Shown here: in pieces, positions 1-4,904 of the stretch
Position numbering within the stretch: the stretch's first letter is position 1
Layout: every line of letters starts with the position of its first letter
Assembly: GCA_030631915.1 (NCBI GenBank)
Contig: DAOVKF010000071.1
Location: 1 to 8,024, forward strand
Length of the DNA: 8,024 nt
Source of the DNA: Candidatus Omnitrophota bacterium
GTDB lineage: Bacteria > Omnitrophota > Gorgyraeia > Tantalellales > Tantalellaceae
Reading direction: 5' to 3'
Translations under genes and position numbers: made by a program
Notes under the pieces: model-generated
Told to the model about the DNA's origin: nothing
The model's input: the letters and a program-made list of their open reading frames with translations, nothing else
Database searches by the model: none

Positions 1-413
1 CCGAAGGGCTTATTTCCAGAGGGGACAGGATGGTCTCGGGGGGTACTGATAATCATCTGGTCCTGGTCGATCTTACAAATAAAGGGCTCACGGGCAAGGA
101 AGCGGAGACGTGCCTTGATAAGGCCGGGATAACGGTCAATAAGAATCTCATACCTTTTGACCGGCAAACTCCGTTCATAACAAGCGGCATACGCATGGGC
201 ACGCCTGCGGTCACGACCAGGGGCATAAAAGAGAGCGAAATGGCCAGGGTGGCCGGATTTATAGATTCCGCGTTAAATGTCCGCGGAAACGACAGGGAAC
301 TCGCGGGCATAAAAGAGGAAGTGCGGGAGTTTTTAAAGGAGTTCCCTTTGTATGCGGGTTTGATAAATGAGATGGAGGAGTGTGAAGGAGAAAAACAAGC
401 GGACCGGACGTAA
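1..413 (+). CDS. glyA: Serine hydroxymethyltransferase, C-terminal part (5' end outside window)
   Basis: This is the last ~137 codons of the PLP enzyme that interconverts serine and glycine and loads one-carbon units onto tetrahydrofolate in the cytoplasm. The frame is open from base 3, before the first ATG at 30, so the gene is cut by the window edge and that ATG is internal. Family signatures seen are LISRGDRMVSGGTDNHLVL at the very start and TPFITSGIRMGTPAVTTRG, whose Arg in SGIR corresponds to the substrate-carboxylate-binding arginine of E. coli GlyA. The C-terminal helix region (EEVREFLKEFPLY) is also typical. The PLP-lysine lies upstream of the window. The 3' end overlaps the dCMP deaminase gene (stop 411-413, next start 367 or 382), which implies co-transcription and translational coupling. 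The identification is very secure. Confidence 0.97.
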   Translation, partial: EGLISRGDRMVSGGTDNHLVLVDLTNKGLTGKEAETCLDKAGITVNKNLIPFDRQTPFITSGIRMGTPAVTTRGIKESEMARVAGFIDSALNVRGNDRELAGIKEEVREFLKEFPLYAGLINEMEECEGEKQADRT

Positions 414-861
414 AATAGAACGGCCGGAATGGGATGAATATTTTTGCGGCATAGCAAGGCTTGTCGCGACACGCTCTACCTGTTTACGCAGGAATATAGG
501 CGCCGTGGTGGTAAAAAACAAGCAGGTGCTGGCGACCGGGTATAACGGCGCTCCGACCGGGTTAACGCATTGTGACGTAAAAGGGTGCCTCAGGGATAAG
601 CTCGGGATCCCGTCCGGCCAGCGCCATGAAATTTGCCGGGCGCTCCATGCCGAGCAGAACGCTTTTCTGCAGGCCGCGCGGCACGGTGTGAGCCTTGAGG
701 GCTCGACATTATATATCACGACCCGGCCCTGCAGTATTTGCGCCAAAATGATAATAAACGCGGGCGTGAAAAAGGTTGTTTTTGAAGGAGAGTATCCGGA
801 TGAGCTGGCGCTGGAATTTCTTGAGGAATCCGGCGTGGAACTGCGGAAGATGAGATCATGA
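367..861 (+). CDS. comEB: ComEB-type dCMP/deoxycytidylate deaminase
   Basis: A zinc-dependent cytidine/deoxycytidylate deaminase, 164 aa, of the size usual for the family. It should convert dCMP to dUMP, the substrate of thymidylate synthase. Seen in the sequence: GYNGAPTGLTHCD (58-70), the zinc/catalytic HAE motif (His94, Glu96, in RALHAEQNAF) and the second zinc motif PCSIC (Cys122, Cys125). Extra Cys/His residues (Cys69, Cys74, His87, Cys90) could form a second, structural zinc site as in T4-type dCMP deaminases; that is inference. The start is uncertain. ATG 367 has no clear ribosome binding site, while GTG 382 follows GGAGGAG (374-380) by a single base, which is too close to be ideal. 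The first ~18 residues are not conserved either way. It overlaps glyA by 32-47 bp and nrdR by ATGA. The ComEB name reflects family membership and does not imply a competence role. Confidence 0.93.
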   Translation: MRWRSVKEKNKRTGRKIERPEWDEYFCGIARLVATRSTCLRRNIGAVVVKNKQVLATGYNGAPTGLTHCDVKGCLRDKLGIPSGQRHEICRALHAEQNAFLQAARHGVSLEGSTLYITTRPCSICAKMIINAGVKKVVFEGEYPDELALEFLEESGVELRKMRS

Positions 862-1307
862 AATGCCCCTATTGCGGCGACACAGAGGACAAAGTAATAG
901 ATTCCCGTATGAGCGGGGAAGGGACAAGCATCAGGCGGCGCCGGGAATGCCTTAAATGCGGGAAGCGGTTCACGACGTATGAATATATAGAGGAAACGCC
1001 GTTAATGGTGGTTAAAAGGGACGGGACCCGCCAGAGGTTCGATAGAGAACGGATAAAGAAAGGTATCATAAAAGCGTGTGAGAAACGGCCGATAAGCATG
1101 GAGAAGATCGAGGATATCGTTGATGAGATCGAAAGGGAAGTGCAGAGAAAAACTGACAGGGAGATCAAATCGACCGATATCGGGAATCTCGTCATGGATA
1201 AGCTTTATAACCTCGACGAAGTGGCGTATGTCCGGTTTGCCTCGGTCTATCGCCGGTTCAAGGATGTCTCTCACTTTATGCAGGAGCTGAAAAAATTCCT
1301 CGAATAA
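858..1307 (+). CDS. nrdR: Transcriptional repressor NrdR
   Basis: A full-length NrdR (149 aa; family members are about 150). It is the nucleotide-sensing repressor of ribonucleotide reductase genes. The N-terminal zinc ribbon is complete (Cys3, Cys6, Cys31, Cys34, in MKCPYCG and ECLKCGKRFTTYEY) with the Arg run RRRRE just before the second pair. The ATP-cone domain spans about 49-139 and begins with VVKRDGTRQRFDRERI, containing the usual nucleotide-binding Lys/Arg residues. The characteristic EVAYVRFASVYRRFKD follows, then a short C-terminal tail. The start overlaps the stop of the deaminase gene as ATGA (858-861), so translation is probably coupled. No tandem NrdR boxes (consensus ACACWATATATWGTGT) were found in the window, so its targets lie elsewhere. 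Confidence 0.98.
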   Translation: MKCPYCGDTEDKVIDSRMSGEGTSIRRRRECLKCGKRFTTYEYIEETPLMVVKRDGTRQRFDRERIKKGIIKACEKRPISMEKIEDIVDEIEREVQRKTDREIKSTDIGNLVMDKLYNLDEVAYVRFASVYRRFKDVSHFMQELKKFLE

Positions 1308-1345
1308 CACCGCCCGCCGACAAATGAGCACAGGGGCCCGGCCGC

Positions 1346-2800
1346 TTACAACGTGTCCAGCGGTTTGCGCAATTCCGACCTGGGGGCTTGTTCGCGGAAC
1401 CACCTTGTCAGGACCTCTTTTCGTCTGGCTGTCATGAGATCGCGATACAGGGCATCTTTCATCTCTTCGAATTTTTCTTCGTCTGCCGGGATCACATTGT
1501 CTATCCGGACGATGAGGACCCCTTTGGGGATATTGACAGGCCGCAGGAAATTGCCGGCGCCGGTTTTTAACGCTTTTTCAACTATAATTCCGGCCGGGCC
1601 TATATTCTCGATGTATCCGTTCAGAGAGATCGCTTTTGCGGTGCGGATCTCGCGGTTGTCCGTGTCCGCGGCTTTTTCCAGAGGGATATTCTCCCGGATG
1701 ATCTTTTCGTAAAGACCGGCCGCTGTTTCTGCTGCTAAACGCATGCGGCGTTCGTTTGAGAGTTTTTCAAGTATTTTGTCTTTTATTTCCTCAAAAGGAA
1801 GGATGTGAGGAGGGATATCCTGTATTTTCCGTAGTATATAGACCGCGCCTTCTTCGTTGCCCCTGAACAGCGGCGGGCTTATGGCCCCTTTATCCAGATG
1901 AAAGGCGATATCATGCATCTCTTTTGAGAACTTCACTCCCGGAATAAGTTCATCCCGGTTCAAAGGGCCGGGTTTCCGGTAATTCAACCCGTATTTTTCG
2001 GAGATTTCTTTGAATTTTGTCGGGTTCTTTTTAAGCTTTGGATTCACTTCGTTCAGTTTCTTAACCGCCCTGTCTTTTTCATCCGCGTTTTTATAGGAGA
2101 GTTCGATAAACTCAATATCTACTTCAGGGGGCGCGTGAAATGCCTCGGTATGGGCGTCGTAGTAACTTTTGACCTCTTCTGCGTCCGGCTCGGAAATCCC
2201 GGCAAAGGAGTCCTTGTCGATCAGAACATAGGAAACATCGATCTGATCGTTCGTGTCCCTGTAGGATCGCATGAGCGTTTCTTCGGAAATATCGATCTTT
2301 TCGAAGAGCGCGTTGTGGAAGGATCTTATCCGCAGGTTCTCTCTCACCAGTTCTTCGAATCGACGGGGTTCCATATAGAGGACGTTATTGATTATACGGT
2401 GATATGCCGGTTGGTCGAAGATCCCGTTGTGCTGGAATAAAGGGTGGCGCGCAAGGAAAAAGAGCACGTCCTTGTTCGTTATTCTGGTCTTTTTGTCCTT
2501 TGCGGCGTTGAGGAATATAAGTCTTTCCCAGGCCAGGCGGTTTATCAAGGAGCGGTTTTGAGTGAGCTGTTTAAACATCTCAAAGTCCGCGTAGTAGCTG
2601 AGTAAAAGTTCTATTTTCGCGCCCCGCAGGCTCCTGACGAAATTGTCCGGATAGATCTTTTGTTTTCCGATCGTGCCGATCAGGTTCGGTTTTCTTAAGA
2701 TACTTCCCGCGCCCCACAGGACAAAGGCCGGTATGATCAGGATCAACAGGCTGATCAGCGTCCTTCTGGCGAATTTTTTGCTGCGGAATATATGTAACAT
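1346..2800 (-). CDS. Membrane-anchored SurA/PpiD-like peptidyl-prolyl isomerase (chaperone)
   Basis: A 484-aa protein with the build of PpiD. It has a basic N-terminus (RSKKFARR), one membrane segment at about 14-33 (LISLLILIIPAFVLWGAGSI) and a SurA_N/PpiD-type chaperone region at about 35-210 with the usual 'GTIGKQKIYPDNFVRSL' opening. A parvulin (PpiC)-like domain lies at about 225-328. In it, FKEISEKYG, then FSKEMHDIAFHLDKGAISPP and AVYILRKIQDI, follow the parvulin pattern, but the domain is degenerate and isomerase activity is uncertain. A second C-terminal SurA-like segment with a basic coiled end completes it (395-475). The predicted topology is N-in with the bulk in the periplasm, where it would assist folding of exported or outer-membrane proteins. 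The start is fixed by AAGGAG five bases upstream of ATG. It is convergent with nrdR across a 38-bp gap that shows no clear terminator. The E. coli gene name ppiD is not assigned because orthology is not shown. Confidence 0.88.
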   Translation of the reverse strand: MLHIFRSKKFARRTLISLLILIIPAFVLWGAGSILRKPNLIGTIGKQKIYPDNFVRSLRGAKIELLLSYYADFEMFKQLTQNRSLINRLAWERLIFLNAAKDKKTRITNKDVLFFLARHPLFQHNGIFDQPAYHRIINNVLYMEPRRFEELVRENLRIRSFHNALFEKIDISEETLMRSYRDTNDQIDVSYVLIDKDSFAGISEPDAEEVKSYYDAHTEAFHAPPEVDIEFIELSYKNADEKDRAVKKLNEVNPKLKKNPTKFKEISEKYGLNYRKPGPLNRDELIPGVKFSKEMHDIAFHLDKGAISPPLFRGNEEGAVYILRKIQDIPPHILPFEEIKDKILEKLSNERRMRLAAETAAGLYEKIIRENIPLEKAADTDNREIRTAKAISLNGYIENIGPAGIIVEKALKTGAGNFLRPVNIPKGVLIVRIDNVIPADEEKFEEMKDALYRDLMTARRKEVLTRWFREQAPRSELRKPLDTL

Positions 2801-2805
2801 GTCGT

Positions 2806-2812
2806 CTCCTTG
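2806..2812 (-). promoter_or_regulatory. Ribosome binding site of the SurA/PpiD-like gene
   Basis: On the minus strand CAAGGAG precedes ATG (2800-2798) with five bases between, a near-ideal Shine-Dalgarno arrangement that decides the start codon. Confidence 0.85.
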
Positions 2813-2832
2813 AGTAACAAAGTTTATTCTGT

Positions 2833-2860
2833 ATTATACCCGATAATCCCGGAGACACAA
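2833..2860 (-). promoter_or_regulatory. Sigma-70-type promoter of the SurA/PpiD-like gene
   Basis: Read on the minus strand, a perfect TATAAT (-10, positions 2838-2833) is preceded by a 16-base spacer and TTGTGT (-35, 2860-2855; three of six consensus bases). Initiation about seven bases downstream would give a leader of roughly 25 bases before the start codon, which contains the AAGGAG site. No operator palindrome is evident around it. The perfect -10 and the position relative to the gene make this a strong prediction. Confidence 0.75.
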
Positions 2861-3135
2861 TAATTAAATCCAGCGGGCAGATTGAGAAGGGTCAGGTAGA
2901 GAGACGGGCTGTAGTCAATAGCCGAATTGTCAGTTATTTGTTCCGTGGTCCAGGAAGAGGCATGGCACTGAGAGCCGAATGCTATCATTGCGAATAAAAA
3001 AGCTACTTACTTTTTTATGCCTAACATTAATATACTATTACCCACCAGCGCGAACTGGATTTTAGCTTTCCCACTTACGTTAGTTTACAACTCAACTGAC
3101 ACGCTGACTCTCCCTGGGCCCATCTCCCCTTACGA
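2861..3135. other. Intergenic gap without a recognisable gene
   Basis: This stretch between the divergent SurA/PpiD-like and aldolase genes is visibly more AT-rich than its neighbours, and stop codons in all frames leave no credible ORF. The longest tidy reading is an 11-codon ATG ORF at 2962-2997. No tRNA, transposase remnant or tandem repeat was seen. It contains the inverted repeat at 2994-3018 and a small CCAG/CTGG hairpin near 3034-3048 followed by ATTTTAG, which is too weak to call. A small RNA cannot be excluded by eye. Confidence 0.5.
2994..3018. terminator. Terminator-like perfect inverted repeat (A/T stem)
   Basis: ATAAAAAAG (2994-3002), a 7-base loop, then CTTTTTTAT (3010-3018): a 9-bp perfect stem that ends in a six-T run and reads the same way on both strands. 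The symmetry fits a bidirectional terminator, but the stem has only one G-C pair and no annotated gene ends immediately before it. It could also be a protein-binding palindrome or chance in AT-rich DNA. Confidence 0.3.
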
Positions 3136-3164
3136 TTGACTATGCTTCTGGCGTGTGATAGACT
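3136..3164 (+). promoter_or_regulatory. Extended -10 promoter of the class II aldolase gene
   Basis: TTGACT (3136-3141), a 17-base spacer, then TAGACT (3159-3164). TG lies one base before the -10 (3156-3157), forming an extended -10 element. Initiation would fall near 3171, leaving a leader of about 17 bases that contains the GGAGGTGA ribosome site. It therefore lies inside the upstream GTG-initiated extension of the aldolase frame (from 3155) and argues against that longer start. Confidence 0.65.
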
Positions 3165-3177
3165 GTCAGCGAAAGCC

Positions 3178-3185
3178 GGAGGTGA
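3178..3185 (+). promoter_or_regulatory. Ribosome binding site of the aldolase gene
   Basis: GGAGGTGA matches the anti-Shine-Dalgarno tail over eight bases, with five bases between GGAGG and ATG at 3188. It selects ATG 3188 over the in-frame GTG at 3155 and ATG at 3200. Confidence 0.85.
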
Positions 3186-3187
3186 GC

Positions 3188-3742
3188 ATGGACAGGAGAA
3201 TGAAAATAGCTGAATACGGCAGGAAGTTGCATGATAAGAACCTTGTGATCGGGGCCGGGGGTAATATCAGCGAGAAAGACGGAGATATTCTTATAATAAA
3301 AAAACGAGGCGCTGATATGTCCCGGCAGAAGGCGGATGATTATGTCAATATCCCCTTTAAAGAGGCTCAAAAACCCAATGCGGCCCTGAGCTCTGAGACA
3401 CCTTTTCACGTCGCGTGTTATAAGGCCCGGTCCGATGTCGGGGCTGTCATACATGTCCATTCGCCGGTGATCGTGGCGGCTGCCAACAGGACCGATCTTC
3501 TGGAAGGCGTCTCTTATGAGTTTGAGTGTGTGCTGGAAGGGCCTGTGCGTGTTATTAATTATATTCAACCCGGTTCTGATCCCCTGGCTCTGGCAGTAGC
3601 TGATAAAATAGAAAAGGGCGCGAACGCGGTGATGATGCGGAGGCATGGCGCTCTTTCCGTGGGAAAAGACGCGGAAGAGGCGTATCTCCGGATACTGGCC
3701 CTGGAACGGGCCTGCATGACCTTCCTGCTTTCAAGAAACTGA
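3188..3742 (+). CDS. Class II aldolase/adducin family protein (FucA/AraD-like)
   Basis: A 184-aa zinc-dependent sugar-phosphate aldolase or epimerase of the FucA/AraD superfamily, at the short end of the family (FucA is about 215). The active-site set is complete. The phosphate-binding loop is GAGGNIS (22-28). SSET (68-71) carries the catalytic Glu70, aligned with Glu73 of E. coli FucA. Zinc ligands are His89 and His91 (AVIHVHSPV) and His153 (MMRRHGALSVGKDAEEAY). The likely chemistry is retro-aldol cleavage of a ketose-1-phosphate to dihydroxyacetone phosphate plus an aldehyde. The substrate cannot be read from sequence; L-fuculose-1-P, 5-deoxyribulose-1-P, L-ribulose-5-P epimerisation or methylthioribulose-1-P dehydration all use this fold. 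It has its own promoter and a weak hairpin after it, so it looks monocistronic, with no sugar kinase or isomerase beside it to suggest a pathway. Confidence 0.92.
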   Translation: MDRRMKIAEYGRKLHDKNLVIGAGGNISEKDGDILIIKKRGADMSRQKADDYVNIPFKEAQKPNAALSSETPFHVACYKARSDVGAVIHVHSPVIVAAANRTDLLEGVSYEFECVLEGPVRVINYIQPGSDPLALAVADKIEKGANAVMMRRHGALSVGKDAEEAYLRILALERACMTFLLSRN

Positions 3743-3756
3743 AGCAACAGTACGAT

Positions 3757-3786
3757 GGTGGGCTGCCCGCCTATTATTATCTTATT
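3757..3786 (+). terminator. Weak terminator-like hairpin after the aldolase gene
   Basis: GGTGGG (3757-3762), a 3-base loop, then CCCGCC (3766-3771): a 6-bp GC-rich stem with one G-U pair, followed by TATTATTATCTTATT instead of a clean T run. It lies 14 bases after the aldolase stop and just before the hisG promoter, as a terminator should, but the stem is short. Confidence 0.4.
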
Positions 3787-3813
3787 GACTATACTGTAAG
3801 ATTGCTATACAAT
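3785..3813 (+). promoter_or_regulatory. Sigma-70-type promoter of the hisG-led operon
   Basis: TTGACT (3785-3790), an exact 17-base spacer, then TACAAT (3808-3813): five of six consensus bases in each element. Transcription would start near 3820, about 45 bases ahead of the hisG ATG. No his-leader peptide (run of His codons), T-box or other attenuator is visible in that short leader. It resembles the aldolase promoter, which also begins TTGACTAT with a 17-base spacer. Confidence 0.75.
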
Positions 3814-3864
3814 TATCACGCTTGGAGGGAAAGTGTCTCCGGACAATTCGAAAAAAGGAAAAAA

Positions 3865-4743
3865 ATGGGCGAAAATAAACTGCGGCTTGGTATCCCGAAG
3901 GGAAGTCTGCAGGAAACTACTTTAAGGATATTTGGAAAAGCCGGCTATAAAATAAAGGTATCTCCGCGGTCGTATTTCCCTTCAATAGATGATGATGAGA
4001 TGGAAGTGGTGTTGTTCCGGGCCCAGGAGATGGCCCGTTACGTTGAAGACGGCATTATAGACTGCGGCATAACAGGGGACGACTGGATAGAGGAGAATGA
4101 ATCCGATGTGCAGCGGATCGCTGAACTTGTTTACGCTAAAAGCAGCATGCGGCCCGTAAGATGGGTCCTGGCTGTCCCCTGTTCTTCTAAAGTCAACAGC
4201 GCAAAGGACCTTGAGGGAAAGATCATCGCGACCGAACTGGTGAAGGTCACAAAGAGGTATTTAGAGGGAAAGGGCGTAAGCGCGGAAGTGGAGTTCAGTT
4301 GGGGAGCGACTGAGGTCAAGCCAAAGATGGGGATCGATGCCATCGTGGAGATCACGGAAACCGGTTCCAGCCTCAGGGCCAATGATCTCAGGATAGTCGA
4401 AACCATATGTGAATCCACCACTCAGTTTATCGCCAATAAAGAGGCCTGCGGGGATGAGTGGAAAAAGGAGAAGATGGAGAGGATCGCCCTTCTTTTAAAA
4501 GGGGCGATACTCGCGGAGGGAAAAGTAGGGTTAAAGATGAACGCGAAAAAAGGGGACATCAAAAAGATCATCGCGGCCCTGCCCGCCATGAAAACACCTA
4601 CCGTATCTCCGCTTTTTGACGAGGGATGGGTTGACATTGAAACGATCATAGATGAAGAAGAAGTAAAAAGGCTGATCCCGGAGCTCAAGAAAGCCGGCGC
4701 CCAGGGTATTATAGAATATCCGTTGAACAAGGTGATATATTGA
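3865..4743 (+). CDS. hisG: ATP phosphoribosyltransferase, long form
   Basis: First enzyme of histidine biosynthesis, joining ATP and PRPP to give phosphoribosyl-ATP. At 292 aa it is the long, hexameric type that carries its own C-terminal ACT-like regulatory domain (about 219-291, ending KKAGAQGIIEYPLNKVI) and so does not need HisZ. Seen are the N-terminal LRLGIPKGSLQE (6-17), the DCGITGDDW segment (66-74) and the PRPP-binding loop DAIVEITETGSSLRAN (158-173). The frame is open further up to a TTG at 3802, but that TTG lies within the promoter and the extra residues are unlike the family. ATG 3865 has AAGGA (3855-3859) five bases ahead, so that start is used here. Feedback inhibition by histidine is expected from the family. 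No other his gene lies in the window; genes downstream are unrelated by pathway. Confidence 0.97.
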   Translation: MGENKLRLGIPKGSLQETTLRIFGKAGYKIKVSPRSYFPSIDDDEMEVVLFRAQEMARYVEDGIIDCGITGDDWIEENESDVQRIAELVYAKSSMRPVRWVLAVPCSSKVNSAKDLEGKIIATELVKVTKRYLEGKGVSAEVEFSWGATEVKPKMGIDAIVEITETGSSLRANDLRIVETICESTTQFIANKEACGDEWKKEKMERIALLLKGAILAEGKVGLKMNAKKGDIKKIIAALPAMKTPTVSPLFDEGWVDIETIIDEEEVKRLIPELKKAGAQGIIEYPLNKVIY

Positions 4744-4790
4744 ATTTTGTATCCTGCCTTTGGTTGCGGGGGATATCTGGCTGTCGTAAA

Positions 4791-4798
4791 GGGGGTGA
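4791..4798 (+). promoter_or_regulatory. Ribosome binding site of the 31-aa basic protein gene
   Basis: GGGGGTGA differs by one base from the ideal GGAGGTGA and stands ten bases before ATG 4809. The spacing is a little long, but it is the only plausible site in the 65-bp gap after hisG. Confidence 0.55.
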
Positions 4799-4808
4799 AT
4801 TGACATAA

Positions 4809-4904
4809 ATGCCTTGCGGAAAAAAAAGAAAAATAAAAAAGGTCAAAAGGCATAAGCGAAAAAAACGGATGAGGAGAGATCGGCACAAGAAAAGGAAGGG
4901 ATGA
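4809..4904 (+). CDS. Very small Lys/Arg-rich protein, AURKAIP1/COX24 (mS38/bS22)-like
   Basis: A 31-codon ORF starting MPCGKKRKIKKVKRHKRKKR and ending RHKKRKG. Twenty of 31 residues are Lys or Arg, with two His. From memory of the family, this pattern matches the tiny bacterial AURKAIP1/COX24-domain proteins (Pfam COX24_C, DUF1713), whose mitochondrial relative is small-subunit ribosomal protein mS38 and whose mycobacterial relative is bS22. The likely role is therefore an RNA-binding accessory protein of the 30S subunit. A GGGGGTGA site precedes it, and its stop overlaps the next start as ATGA (4901-4904), which strongly suggests a translated, coupled gene. The codons run through an eight-A tract (4820-4827) and a seven-A tract (4859-4865), so a one-base sequencing error would break the frame; as given it is intact. 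The alternative, a chance ORF in A-rich spacer, is less likely given the overlap and motif. Confidence 0.75.
   Translation: MPCGKKRKIKKVKRHKRKKRMRRDRHKKRKG

Noticed and set aside
1308..1345. GC-rich stretch (ggggcccggccg) between convergent nrdR and the SurA/PpiD-like gene as a shared terminator
   Set aside because: The palindromic hexamers have no loop, and no T run follows on either strand.
2855..2870. ACACAATA on the plus strand resembling half of an NrdR box, close to nrdR
   Set aside because: Only the first half of the palindrome fits, there is no second box at the usual spacing, and it coincides with the -35 of the SurA/PpiD-like promoter.
2962..2997. An 11-codon ATG ORF (MALRAECYHCE) with AGGAAG in front, running into the A/T inverted repeat, possibly a leader peptide with attenuator
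   Set aside because: It is very short, no promoter is seen upstream, and the aldolase has its own promoter further down, so an attenuator here would control nothing obvious.
3155..3187. An N-terminal extension of the aldolase from GTG 3155
   Set aside because: The GTG overlaps the predicted -10 element, and the extension contains the GGAGGTGA ribosome site that serves ATG 3188.
4744..4790. Possible hairpin after hisG (atcctgc ... gcgggggat) as a terminator
   Set aside because: Pairing breaks after four or five base pairs and no T run follows; the downstream gene has no promoter of its own, so read-through is expected.
4800..4805. A perfect TTGACA (-35 consensus) just before the small basic ORF
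   Set aside because: No -10-like hexamer lies 15-19 bases downstream (that region is poly-A coding sequence), and transcription would begin inside the ORF.
4809..4904. Frameshift or programmed slippage in the poly-A tracts of the small basic ORF
   Set aside because: Recounting the bases shows one continuous 31-codon frame ending at TGA 4902-4904, so no frameshift needs to be invoked.
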